Positions 24,790-37,600 of a stretch of 64,000 nt of DNA are shown here, piece by piece. Source of the stretch: Pampus argenteus (taxonomy: Eukaryota > Chordata > Actinopteri > Scombriformes > Stromateidae). The stretch lies in NCBI GenBank assembly GCA_036937835.1, contig CM072881.1, forward strand, positions 8,194,001-8,258,000, given 5' to 3'. Position numbers and translations under genes: made by a program. Every line of letters starts with the position of its first letter. Position 1 is the stretch's first letter. Below the pieces are notes generated by a model. The model saw only the letters and a list, made by a program, of their open reading frames with translations, had not been told where the DNA came from and did not search any database.

Positions 24790-26500
24790 TTTAATACTCG
24801 GTTGTGAAACGAAGAACAAATAACATGACACAATGCTTCATTAAAAATGTATGAATTCTTCTTTACCTCTTGGTACAGATGGCAGGAAACATCCAGGAAT
24901 TGGTCGCCCTTTGGCCTCTGTGTTTACACTAAAATAGATCATTTACATGAGGAGTAAATCTGACCTAAAGACAACTATTTTTCAGGAAAATCTTCTCTGA
25001 TTATTCATGCAAAAGGACTTTAGTGGGAAGACTCATCCAGTTGTGGTGATGTGATGCTGAATAAAAGAGTGAGAGTCCTGTTTAATCCAGCTCTTATGTC
25101 ATACAGTGTGTGGTGCATCTTTAATTCCCTCTTGTGTCATGCCTTAAGTAAAGATGGCTCTGCACTGATGTGAAGCAACCACAAGGTGGCAGCTCTAATC
25201 TGTCAAATAAGGCACAAGGCTTCCAGACACTTGGTGGTTTTAGATTGCATACTTGGGAAGCTTCAACAATACAATAGATTATTTTCTGAGCTTCAGCTGA
25301 GTTAGGTAATTAGTTTCCTTTACATAACAGGTAAGCTGTGAGACTACTGAAAAAACACTGTCACTCACAAAGTGTGAAGTCAGAGGTTCACAGCGTGTGA
25401 CTTTTTGAAGAATAATGAGCTTTATTCCCTCGGTTCTCGTTACAAAAAGAGCATCCGCCTTGCTCTGCTAATGCCATTAGTGCTGACTGAATTCACCAGA
25501 GACGCTGCTGTGTCAGATGGTTTGAAAGTCTTCCCTTTGCAAGATGACAAACTCATCAGTTTAGAGTGGCCAGTTGTCACGGTGACCAGGTGCAACACCC
25601 CTCACACAACTGCCTCCCCCTCCCCCCATCAGTTACAGTATTACTAGATGCAAAGTGTCGTAATACAGACGAGTGACCGAGTATTTCTGGGAAATGTTTT
25701 TTTTTATACCTCTTGAAGCATTTTTCCAATCATCCACTCTTCTGTCACTAGATTGTTTTTGATGAAGTTGTGAACTACTGGAAAGTCATTTCTGCTTTTA
25801 GTGTTCAATCAGGTTTATGTTCCATCAAGCATTTCCTTTTTTCATTTTACTTCATTTCCTTCATTAGTAATATGATAAATCACTCCAACCTGCCTCAACA
25901 CAAGCAGTCTCACTTTAGCTTAAGTAAGTTGTATTTCAACGTGTAAAAGCAGCACTTATTGGTCAGTAGAATACACGTGAAGCAGTCAGTGAGGTTTTGA
26001 GTTGTGTTCTTTTACAGACAGAGCTTGTAATATCTGTGTGATACATAATGTAAGTTTACTGATGAACATAACAGTCCCCTGGCGAGTCACAACATGATTT
26101 AGGACCTGCTGCTTGCTATAGTCTGAATATAGAAGATTATTCACTAAAACCACAGAGAGAAAAGGGGATAAATTTGAGATGTCTATAAGCTTTGACAGGC
26201 ACCTGCACACACAGAGAGAGAGAGAGAAAGAGAGAGAGAGAAAGAGGGGGAGGATGGAGAAATGGAAAGGAGAGGAACCATGTGTAACACAGGGGAAAAG
26301 TTGATTGGACAAAAAACATAGTGATATGACAGTAAGTCAGATAGATAGAGAGAGAGAGATCAGTCTGTGGCAGACATAAACAGTAGAGTTTAATCGGGCA
26401 GGTGTGCAGGTGAGGAACACGAGAAAGAGGGTTGGTTGCGGGAAAATTTGATCCCAGGGCAAGTTGGAAACTCAAGCATCCGTCAGCGCATCCTCCCAGG
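24790..26500. other. intergenic between parvalbumins 2 and 3
   Basis: No coding exon is recognised. A GA-rich microsatellite region lies at about 26212-26246, with short GATA/GA repeats near 26340. Otherwise there is nothing I can name. Confidence 0.5.
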
Positions 26501-26502
26501 CG

Positions 26503-26510
26503 TATATAAG
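26503..26510 (+). promoter_or_regulatory. TATA box of oncomodulin-like gene
   Basis: TATATAAG about 100 nt upstream of the exon 1 donor GCG|GTGAGT (26606/26607), giving a start near 26530. Confidence 0.7.
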
Positions 26511-26529
26511 ACCGGGCCAGCTGTCAGCA

Positions 26530-26606
26530 GACACCACAAAGCCTTATCTGCTGCTGCTGCTGCTGCTGCTTTGGACCTGAACGGAGAGGAAACCCAGCAA
26601 ACAGCG
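26530..26606 (+). other. non-coding exon 1 of oncomodulin-like gene, with CTG repeat
   Basis: 5' UTR exon inferred between the TATA box and the donor. It contains a (CTG)n run at 26548-26570. Exon 2 resumes at 27490, 7 nt before the ATG. Confidence 0.6.
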
Positions 26607-27423
26607 GTGAGTCTCGCAGCTGCACGGGGAAACTCTGAAAAACAGGTGTCAGCCAGGTGTGGTACCTGCCTGCTCTGTTCATCTTGGCAGGAATTAGAGC
26701 TAGACGTGGACCGGTAGCCTTCCTTTTCTATCATGAAGTCTGATTTTTGCACATTTGCAGGGGTTTATACATGTGTTAGAAATGTTTTGAGCTTGTCTGA
26801 AAATGTGTTATTTGTAGGAGAAATATATCCAACCTATGGACTGAAAATGTTGAGATAAAAGAGGCAGTTCAGTCAGTAATTCATGTGAATATAGAAGAAC
26901 ATAGAAGAAACAAACATCAGGCTTTAAGGGTCAGAAAAGTTATACATTTTAAATATTTGCTCGAAGGAGGGTATACATTTGTTTTGGGAGCAGATGAGGG
27001 GGTTTTAACTCTTTCTTATCCTATAATTTATTTTTATTAATATTTTCTTTATAAATTCAGGTGTGAATGAATAAAATCAGCATTAATAGAGCATCTGGGG
27101 TTCACTGATTTGGTGGCTGTAATAGACACGATCTGGCAAGATAAAAAAAAATACTGATAACTGATAGATAGAAATGATGATGATAGAAAATTCATAGAGC
27201 CTCAGCAATTAGTGATTATTATTAATATCTAACCCAATAATCATGGATTTATAAAACAAAATACAGGAAACATTAGTATAGTATAGTATTAATATAGGAT
27301 TCAGTATAACATTTTGCATAGTACATAGGCATTTGTGGTTTCATTGATTCTCTGCATTTTTATTTTATTAACAATGACTACTGGAGTTTTGATAGGATCA
27401 TAATATTGACGTACATACATCTG

Positions 27424-27459
<36 letters not shown>

Positions 27460-27496
27460 TTTACAGAGCTTTTTTCTTTTACCCTACAGGACCAAC

Positions 27497-27558
27497 ATGT
27501 CTCTCACTTCCATCCTTTCAGCTGAGGCCATTGAAAATGCTATCAAGGACTGTCAAGG

Positions 27559-27655
<97 letters not shown>

Positions 27656-28681
27656 TATAGTATAGCCAACTGATATCTTCAGTGTGTAATCAGGTGTGTA
27701 ATCTTGTCTCCAGCTGTTTCGTTTTTGTTCAGCATCCTCTCCACCGACATTTTATCCAGCTCCAAGTGAAAGATGATGAAATCTAAATTTGGAAAGCTTT
27801 TTAATCATTGTGTTTGTTTTAGTAGAGGCATGTGTCTGCTAACCTTAAAAGCTAAAATAAAAAAAATGGAAAATCTCCCACCTGGACAGCAGCCATACAC
27901 TTTTTTTTAATCTCCACATCAGATCCCAACCTGCTTGTGAACCTTGTGGGTCAGGATCTATAAACCTGCTCTTGCATCTGTGTTTCTAAAAGATATCATT
28001 TCATATGTTACTGTATGTGTTTCCAGCTCCCGACTCATTCTGCTACAAGAAGTTTTTCAAGCTGTGCGGCCTCTCCTCAAAGACGCCCAAAGAGGTCAAA
28101 GACGTCTTCCAGATCCTCGATGAGGACAACAGCGGCTACATCGAGGAGTCTGAGCTCAAGTGTGTAAAACCATTACGCTTAATATAGGATGTAATAGATT
28201 TGTAGATCAGTCACACAGCTTAGTATACAGCATGTATGTGTGTGTATGTGTTTCAGAAAGAAATAGAGGTTTACTAATAATCCACTGTGCGCAAAGTGTT
28301 ATTAATATTATTATTATGTATGTGTGTATATATATATATATATATATTTATATGTATGTACGTGTGTGTGTGTGTGTGTGTGTGTAGATTCTTCCTGCAG
28401 CGGTTTGTCCCCGGGGCGCGGACACTAACTGATGCAGAAACCAAGAGCTTTGTTGCAGCAGCTGATGATGACAGTGATGGCAAAATTGGAGCAGAGGGTC
28501 AGTATCTGACTTCTCCAGTGTTTAATGTTTTCTCAAGATTCAGTCAAAAATGTCAAAAATGAATTTGCATTAAATGAAGGTCAAAGGCAAGTCTGTATGT
28601 TGATAGATACGTTCAGCTCTTCATGTCCAGTTCAACGTGCTTCATCTTTCTACAGAATTCCAGACTATGGTCCTGTCCTGA
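27497..28681 (+). CDS. ocm: oncomodulin/thymic parvalbumin-like gene, 109 aa
   Basis: EF-hand protein of the beta-parvalbumin/oncomodulin branch. Coding exons 27497-27557, 28027-28159, 28388-28497 and 28656-28681 total 109 aa. The start MSLTSILSAEAIENAIKDCQ, FFKLCGLSSKTPKEVKDVF and the end EEFQTMVLS resemble chicken CPV3/thymic parvalbumin and oncomodulin more than muscle forms. CD loop DEDNSGYIEESE and EF loop DDDSDGKIGAEE retain the calcium ligands; the EF loop has Ser where the muscle copy has Gly at position 4. It has several cysteines (in DCQ, SFCYK and LCGL). Intron 2 starts with a very long CA+TA tract only 5 nt from the donor, and intron 3 ends in a GT run that forms the acceptor itself (GTGTGTAG). 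Oncomodulin beside ccz1 and lmtk2 matches human 7p22/7q21. Confidence 0.95.
27563..27652 (+). repeat. (CA)n-(TA)n compound microsatellite
   Basis: About 30 CA units followed by about 15 TA units, directly after the exon 2 donor of the oncomodulin-like gene. Confidence 0.97.
28315..28386 (+). repeat. (TA)n-(GT)n microsatellite at an acceptor
   Basis: TA and GT runs that include the acceptor AG at 28386-28387 of the third coding exon. Confidence 0.9.
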
Positions 28682-28932
28682 GGTTTTCAGATGAAGAGAA
28701 CTTCAAGTCTTAAGGTCTTCAGTCTTCACCCCACCTTCGAAGTTTTCTGATCCCAGCTTCCAGTCCACGGGATTTTTTTTTTGTTTTGTTTTCTACTAAA
28801 TTCTGTGTGCGTTCATTGTCTTTAAATGACCTTTTGTCCGATTAAAGACAACAGCATTTAATTAGTCTTCTAACTGTGTTGGTCCATGTTTTCTTATCTG
28901 TGCACACCTGATAATGAACGAGATGAATGATG

Positions 28933-28938
28933 AATAAA
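28933..28938 (+). promoter_or_regulatory. polyadenylation signal, oncomodulin-like gene
   Basis: AATAAA about 250 nt after the stop; an ATTAAA at about 28842 is an alternative. Confidence 0.55.
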
Positions 28939-28959
28939 CAGGTGGAAACATCCGTTGTG

Positions 28960-30060
28960 TCTTGATGTTTTTAATATGTGAATGTATTGTACATATACTG
29001 TAAACCACATGGAAGAAAGCAGCAGATAAAAACATCATGGGCTCATTTTAAACAATTTTTTATGAAACTTTTCATTGCAAAAAGCTGTATGTTGGAATTC
29101 ACCATGCTGTATTTGACTTTGATCTGAAAACACAAGATAACATGTTATATATATTATAATGCTTTCATGCATTTCAGTTCACAGGACACACAAAATGAGT
29201 TTTAGAGACAAACATTGGTGTAGTTTTAGAGTCCTGATATTGTGCATGCTGGCTCACTGTCACACTGTCATGGTTTAGGAGTCTAAAACAGAGCCATAGT
29301 CAATCTTATTAGTAACACTTGTGATTTTTATGCTGTAACAAAAAAAGGCCAATATCACTCTCAGGGAAAACTTCTAAACTTTCTGCCAGCTTAAATTTCC
29401 TAGCAGACGAAACAGAAGAAAGCTTATTATTGTTATTTATTATTACAAAATTACTCCAAAGACATATATGGTATCTTCCAGTTTGCATAGGTTTGATATA
29501 TCTCATTAGATGACTCAAAAGTCTGGATGCGTTGATAAAGTTTTGATAGACAGTGACTGAACCAATATCCTTCAATATCAAGTGCCATTTTCACCAAGTG
29601 TTTTGCAGGACTTGCCAAGGTTTGTTTAAAGGGAAAAAAAATAAGTTCAGCAACCAAGGTTTGCAGATGGATGTAATCAAAAAGAAACAAGACCAGGCTC
29701 AGGGCAGATTTAGCTGATTTAAAATGAGGAATTATGGTTCAAAATATCTGTCATATTAAGAGCCTTCATTCATCATAAATTCACAATGAAGACAAAACAT
29801 GTAAACAAGCATAATCCAAAATGATACCCGTTACCAAGTACAGCTTAAACCAAACATTGTTTTATTAAAAAGAATACAAGTACAGTTGTATATTTACTCA
29901 ATGTTAGGCCATTTAATACCCTGACTTGATCATGTGTAAATACTATCCGTCTATACACAAAGTCGGAACCTTGTTTTGGCTTGAAATTGATTTCAACCCG
30001 AACAGTAGAATGTAACACCGCGCAGTCAAAAGCAGGAAGTTAAGTTACATGTAAAGTATA
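28960..30060. other. intergenic between oncomodulin-like gene and ccz1
   Basis: No coding exon is recognised on either strand; only short open frames without family features. Confidence 0.5.
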
Positions 30061-30089
30061 ATGCGGCATCTCCTCTTATTGATCTCATT

Positions 30090-30163
30090 TTCTCAGTGTT
30101 TCTCTTTCTTCGCGGTTTCTACAGCTACGGGCAGCGGGACGAGTCGGCTTTGTGCTCGGTAAG
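30090..30163 (+). other. ccz1: ccz1 non-coding exon 1 (start approximate)
   Basis: A GC-richer stretch ends in two overlapping donors (CG|GTAAG and AAG|GTGAGT, GT at 30159 and 30164). A second non-coding exon, 31522-31597, lies between good acceptor and donor signals (CTGCAG| and TTAG|GTAAAA). The transcription start is estimated. Confidence 0.55.
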
Positions 30164-30928
30164 GTGAGTGTTACCGTCCTGTTGTCCGGTTACCGTCACG
30201 GTTCAATGAGGTTTTTTTGTTGTTTTTTTTTCATCTCCGCCTTAATCTCAGTCTGCAAACACAACTCTGTTGCTAGCTGAACCAGCTACCTAGCTAACTG
30301 TTTACACTGACATATTGTCAAGTAGTTACCAACGGATAGAGCCACAGTTAAGTAATAATTTAGAAAAACACATTAACTTGTAGCTGGTGTGTAGACACCG
30401 ACTGAGCTCGTTGCTCCGCCTGCAGAGACTTCACCTGCTAAATGGCTAAAGGTAGCATCACGTCCACAATGACAGCGACAAATTGTCAAGCAGGTAGCAA
30501 AAACAAACTCACTGTAATACTGAAAATAAAAACAAAAGCAGAAAGTTCAATTTATTCATGTTACTGTCCGTTTGAACTTTTCCTAATTGAATTAACATTT
30601 TCAGTCTATCCGCATTATAAAGAATAAGACGAAGAAGAATTATACCTAATTGTCTTTTTTTTTTTTTGCTACTGTCTTAATGTCACACATGTTGTAAGTG
30701 ACGCACTGAAATAGACTATAATAACTAGTACATTAATACAATGCATTTATCTAGTGCTACTTACCATAAGTCATGGTAAATAAATAAATTATAACTTTGT
30801 GAAATATTATGGTTTATTGTAGTAAGTGGTTGGACCAGCAAAACATTATGAAATATAATAAACATAATGGTTATTAAATAAAACTTAAAGGACCCATTCA
30901 GTATAGAAAAGAATATAATGTATAAAAT

Positions 30929-30929
30929 A

Positions 30930-30960
<31 letters not shown>

Positions 30961-30989
30961 ATATCTATCTATATATATATATATATATT
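30929..30989 (+). repeat. (ATCT)n/(TA)n microsatellite
   Basis: ATCT tetranucleotide run passing into TA, in the 5' UTR intron of ccz1. Confidence 0.95.
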
Positions 30990-31697
30990 AGTGCCTGAAT
31001 TGCAATGATTCAGAAATAATTGAACACTAAGCTGTTAAATGTTTCTTGGGCAGCGTGTATCGCACTTTGTAAAAATATACAAAATAAAACTGGCAGATAT
31101 CAGGTTTGATGGACTAATGACACAAATATCAACCTCTATCAAAATGATGGAAGGTTTATTTGTACTGCACAATTTTATAGATAAAGGCAATTCAAAATGC
31201 TTCACATAATGTATTAAAACATTAAAAAAAGAAAAACAGATACTAGAAAATTACCATAAAACACAATTACAGGAACGAGATCATTCATGATGACACAACT
31301 GATCCTTCTTTCAAAACTGTTTTAATTTGAGTTTAAAATGATGACAGTCGTAATCCATTTAAACTCAGGAGCAGACGACGCCTGTTTAAAGGAAAAGACA
31401 CCTTACGGTTCACCCATAGTCAACTGGACTCTGTGTGTGAGAAGGGAGTGATTATTATTATTATTATTATCGCTATATGTGTCATGCTACCCTGTGTGAT
31501 GTACTTGTCTTTATTCTGCAGGCCCACGGCATGCCAACCAAGCTGTCTTTGGAGCAAAGAAAATCCAGACACAAGTTACACTAATGCTGATGATTAGGTA
31601 AAAGCATAAGTTTGCATAAGGCTGAACCCTGAAAGAAATCAGGTTTTTATGTTTATCAGCTCTCTCTCTCTCTCTCTGTGTCTTTTCCAGTCCCAGA

Positions 31698-34600
31698 ATG
31701 GCCTCAGGAATGCAAGAGAAACAGTACACACCATCTCTGCTCAGTTTTTTCATTTATAACCCCACATTTGGACCACGGGAAGGAGAGGTGAGCCTGACTC
31801 TAAGATAAAGAAAATGCTAAGCACATAATTTACACCTATAAGTTGCTTTTGATTTTGCAAAACAATTTTGTTTGGTGATTATATTGCTAATGCAAGGTGC
31901 CTTTTTCTTTCAGGAAGAGAAGAAAATTTTGTTTTACCACCCTAGTGATGTGGAGAAGAATGAGAAGATCCGAAATGTGGGCCTTTGTGAAGCCATTGTA
32001 CAGTTCACCAGGTAGAGTAGAAACGGAAACACAAGCCATTTTCACCCCTGAAATGTAACCTGTGTTTATTCAGCCTCTTAGCATCTAGACTTGGTTTAAT
32101 TTAAAAGTGTTTGCGTGTGTCTCCTCTCTTCATGGTTGTGTCGTCTTTGTTCCAGGACATTCTGTCCAACAAATCCAGCTAAATCCCTGCACACACAGAA
32201 GAACCGGCAGTTTTTCTTTGAGCCCGAGGACAATTTCTGGATAGTCATGGTATCTTAAAGGCTTGCATGTATATGGCTTGCTGAGTATTTACTCTGTCAA
32301 GACTTTGTTGACTTTTTTTGGGGAATTAATTTAACTAAATTAAACCTTTTTATACCTGCTGTTTATTTATAATTCTTTCTCAGGTGGTTCGAAACCCAAT
32401 GATCGAGAAACCAAACAAAGATGGCAAACCTCCCACAGTAGAATATCAGGAAGAGGAGATACTTGTGAGTGCTGAGACATACACATCAACATCATTATTT
32501 CTTTCTTTTAATATTGTCAGTTTTGTGTTTTACACTTTATGACTTCTTGCTTCTGTAGGACACCGTTTATGGTGCAGTGGTGAGACAATGCTACAGTATG
32601 TACAAGGTGAGCTCCAGTATGTTGTCTATCTAACAAATGCTCCCAAAAGCCATTTTATGACACCTCTAATCTACTTGTATAGTCAAACCACTAATTTAAA
32701 GCTTTTGGAAAATAGATTTAGGAAATGATAACAGTGATTGCTTTCCTGTTGTTGTAGCTCTTCAATGGCACATTTGGCAGAGCAATGGAAGCTGGTGGAG
32801 TGGAGCTGCTCATCCAGAAGCTTGAAAAGTTCTTCTATAGGGTAAAAATTTGTCTGACAGTTAGATATTTGTCCTGTTTTTTTTCCAGTGCACATTCTTT
32901 TTTTTTCTCCACATGTCGAACATATATTTGTTTTTCTTTGACAGCATGATTAATTTTCATTTAATAAAAAGTCAGTCGTGCCTTAAAGTAAATGTTGTCA
33001 CAGGGACTCTGCTTACATGCCAAATGTTTATGCGGTGGATGATATATGGACATACGTTAACTTTTTTTTTTTTTCATTGTAAATACTGTTGGGAAAGTTT
33101 TTGGTAGGTTGTTTGCGGTCATGCCACTTATGTCATCCACCTGTGTTAACTGTCTTTCGCTTCACGCTGATGTCACCTCGCTGGCAGCTCTTGACATGAA
33201 CACTTATGCGAAAGTATGAAAGATTAATTTCTAATTAGGGAATACCCTTCTTAAGTTCACACGGGCTTCCCTCTCCACCATGTAACCTAAAGACAGAGAG
33301 ACAGCGGTGTGCGTATCAGAGGTTGAATGTCAGCATCTCTAAAGCACGTCAGTCAGACTCTGGATCTTACTCAGTTTTCTTTATTTGCTCTGTAAGCAAG
33401 CACTTGTAGGCAGGTAAACTAACCCCTTTCTCCTTTCCTTCTCCTGTGTCGTGTGTGTGTCTGTGTGTGTGCATACTGGGGTTTCCAGTATCTGCAGACT
33501 CTCCACTTGCAGTCCTGCGACCTGCTGGATGTATTTGGAGGCATCAGCTTCTTCCCGCTGGACAAGATGACCTACCTAAAGATCCAGTCGTTTGTCAACA
33601 GAGTGGAGGAGAGCCTCAGCCTGATCAAATACACAGCCTTCCTGTACAACGACCAGCTTATCTGGTATAGACTGAGTACTTTTTAAAACTTTGCTCCAGT
33701 CCTTGAAATCCACCATCCTATCAGAGTTAGTTAATTGACACTACAGGGGTGTGATTCTAATCTTATGTTCTGGTTATAGGTCCCTTTTATACAATGAATA
33801 TAGGGATGATATTGTGTTTTTAATGGCATATTAAACACAACCTTTAGTCCTTTTTGTGGTTTATGTGCTTCCAGACATGTCACCTACCTTTTAATTGCGT
33901 CATCAGCCACCCGTCAGTGTGTAAGCACAATGGGGCGATTACATGCTGCTAATGAAATTAGGGTTAGGGTTGTCAATAGACAAACAGAAGAGCTGTTTTT
34001 AATTACTGTCCAAATTAAGCAGCTGCGTTGTCTATTTTCATGCTCTGTTCTGCAGTGTTCATCGTACCATGTTTTACAACTATGCTGAAAAGTAATCAGC
34101 CCCATGAGTCACCTTGTTTTAACATCAACAATTTAAAGCACACAGAAAAATACTTTTGTCTGTTGTGAAGGTTATATGGTTTAAAAGTATAACTCTGTGC
34201 TGCAGGAGCGGACTGGAACAAGACGACATGAGGATCCTGTACAAGTACCTGACCACCTCGCTGTTCCCCAGACACTCTGAACCAGAGGTGGGTTCTAGTG
34301 TCAGTTTAAACGCTTGTTAGTAAACTCCTTGAACATCAGTTTGAGGTTGTGAACACTTCTTTCAAATCTATTTCACTGATTTTCTAACTTCCCTCCTCTG
34401 TCGTCTGGTTCTTCTTCTAGCTGGCTGGCAGGGACTCTCCTCTGAGGCCGGAGGTTGCAGGGAATCTGTTGCACTATGGGAGGTAAACCCCTGAACCCTT
34501 TTATCTGTGTATTCCTTAACAAAGTGTAGGATTTTTTTTACTGTTTACTAATTAAAAGACATTAGTGTCATGTATAACGACAGTGGAGTAACGTCAGTTA

Positions 34601-37600
34601 GGGACAAAGTGTCCTCAGTTCTGCTGGAGACTGCGTATATGCACTTGAATGTTTATATACATACGCATGGATGTGTGCCAGCATCATATAATATTACTCC
34701 ACGGACAGTAATGAGCTTTGCTACTTTCACGGAGGTGACTCGGCTAACACTTTGTAGTCAAGCAAGCGATCAGGGGGTCGAGTATCACTGCACCCTCAGG
34801 AAAATACGCGCTCAATTCAGTTTCAGTGTACATGTGTAACTAAAGAGTTTGCTCAGGCGTTTTTTTTTTTTTTTAACTGTCTGCTTGAAGTAAATAATGC
34901 CTGAAGGTGAAGTGGAGCTGCCACAGTTCAACACTGACTCCTGGTGATCTATCAAGAGGCAGCTTTACACCTGGAACAGGGTGACACACTAAAACATGAA
35001 GATTAAACTGTAAATGCCTGGAAAACAGTTTAATAAGGGTATTAAAGGTGACAAATGTACTAAGTGGCTCAAGAGGAGCCTCATTTAACACAATAACATA
35101 CATTTCAATAAAAATGGTTCCATACCATGTTAAATAGCATCCTTGGAATCCAGCGTATTAGGAGTTAAACTGTGAATTCCTTGTTCGCAGGATGAACAGC
35201 CTCTCTCTCATCTATTTTACAACCTACAACCAATAACATTTTTCACAGTCATTTTGGTTGAAGATGTTTTAGCTACTTGCTGTGCTGTTGTGTGAAATTG
35301 GATATTAGTGCTTAGAGGACGATTCGTATCCATTTTGGGAATCCCCTCACCATCAAACGCGTCCATGTGACCGGCACTGGTTGCATGACATAAAATAACA
35401 GCCATACTTTCCAGAAATCTTCAGTGAATATTCATGGTGAATTGTAATAGCCTTTTTTCCAACACCGAACTTTTCTGTTTCACTGTTCTTAAAGCTCAAA
35501 TAAAAGTTTAATAATATCGTTAAATGATTGTTTTTTTTTCTCATAGTACTGGGTGTAACAAATGTTTCTTTTCTTTTTTCTTTTTTTTTAATAAACTATC
35601 ATCTTGTTTTCTTGAGGTATCTGACAGGACCTGCCAATCTTAAAGATCCAGAGGCCAAATTCCGATTTCCTAAAATATTTGTCAGTGCAGAAGACGGCTA
35701 TGAGGAGCTGCACCTGATTGTTTACAAGGTAGAGTAAATATGATCTGCCGTGTTGTGACAGTGTGCAGACTTAATCTGTTGATTTATTCATATACATACA
35801 GTTTTTTTTAATGTATTAAAATAGGGGGAAGTGGTCATTGATTTTTCCACGGTGTGTTTTATAATCTCTGACTGGAGGATTTGAGTTTTCGTTTATGAAC
35901 AGTAGTTTTACTATGAAATATTGCACTGCTCTATCAAACGATATGGATTTTTGGGATTAAAAAGCTAAATTTTTTAAAATGATGAAGTACATCCCGTGAT
36001 GCTTATCATCACATTAATGTCATTTCCAACCTGTGTGACCTTGATGGTTGACCTCTTTTCCAGGCGATGAGCGCTGCAGCTTGTTTTATGATCAGTGGTG
36101 AGTGTTCACCCACCTGATTACAATATATGATGGTGTTTGCTTTCATTTCCCTTTTCCTGGGTAATTTTGTGAAATGAAGTTCTGTTATTTTTGGTGTTTC
36201 ATACATTTCACTGTTTGTTCAAAGCTGAAATGTGTTTGTTTTTTCTTCAACTCATGTCTCATAATGACTGACTTTCTTCTGTCCTCCTTTTCTTTGCAGC
36301 CTCTGTGGAGCTGACGAGGGAGTTCTGTGAGCAGCTGGATGGCCTGGTGGGCCCTCAGCTCACCTTGCTGGCATCTGATATATGTGAACAGTTCACCATC
36401 AACCGCAGGATATCGGGGTCAGTTGAGAATCCAACACTCTTCCTAAATCGTATTTTAAGGCTTGTATGTTACATTTCTACAAGCCTTAAGTATCTTAATG
36501 GCCTTACAGTATTAGGTGCATACTCCCTTGTAACATGTCAAACATAGCCATAGAAATGGTGAGGAAATCCTTTCCTCAAATTTAAGAAGCCCAAACAGAT
36601 GGAATAATTTCTTATCAAAATGTTCTATGCACTAAATCTGAAACTATTAGCTGATTTATGGAAAAATCTGATAATCAATTAAGTCACTTTTTAAGTAAAT
36701 TAAAGGCTCTCGGTTGTGAGATTTTGTGAGGCAAAAACTGCTTCCAGAATATTATGAAGAATCGTGGAGAATGTAGCATAAGAGAAAACAGTGTATATGG
36801 AGACTGTCTATACTGTCCTTTGTCTGATAAAAGTATTTTCTGCCTCAACAGAAAGTGTAGAGCTGTGTGTGTGTGTGTGGTGATTACAGTAGCCATGTCG
36901 TTTATCATCAGCTGGCAGTCAATCCTTTGTATTAACTCCGCCTGGCTGGTAGTGAGAGATGAGACTCTAATACCTGGATATCATCATGGCACTACTTAGG
37001 GGTAATTCAAGCGGTGCTGCTTTAAAGGCTGGCACCCTGGCCCGCCCTTCTTTAACCCCACCAGTTAGCTTCAGATTCGTAATCCAAAACCAGACTACCT
37101 GGTGCACACAATTGGATGGGCTCCTTTTTTAATCACTCTAGTGAAGAATCCCCTGAATAAATAACGCTGTCCCAAATTCCTCAGCTGGCATTCAGGTCTG
37201 TGTCCTGATTTGGCCTTGTGGAACTGTAAATAATCAGACAGTGTAGATGAAAATCAGTTGTATGGCTGATTTGAATATGTGTGCACACACTTCCAGAGAT
37301 ACAGTTACAGTACTGTTTGTCAGGTAAGCTGTAGTAATAAGAATCTTACCTTAATGTGGATGGAGAATGGAATAAGTTTAATTACAATATTTTGGTGGAT
37401 GTTATAATTCAAAGTAATTTAGCTACTTGTCATTTAAAGAGTGTTTTCAGAGTAACATCACTTTAAAGGATAATATGGTCCCAAAAGTCCCCGAAGGTGA
37501 TACTTACTTGCTTTCTTTGGCTTTATGTTTTTGTTTTAAATATCTTTTCTTCCGTGCGGTGTCCATTCAGGCCAGAGAAGGAGCCGCAGTTTAAGTTCAT

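Noticed and set aside
33958..33971. TTAGGGTTAGGGTT, telomere-like
   Set aside because: Only about two units; too short to be an interstitial telomere and common by chance.
34570..34839. 89-codon open frame in a ccz1 intron
   Set aside because: No domain, no splice context, and it lies between well-supported ccz1 exons.
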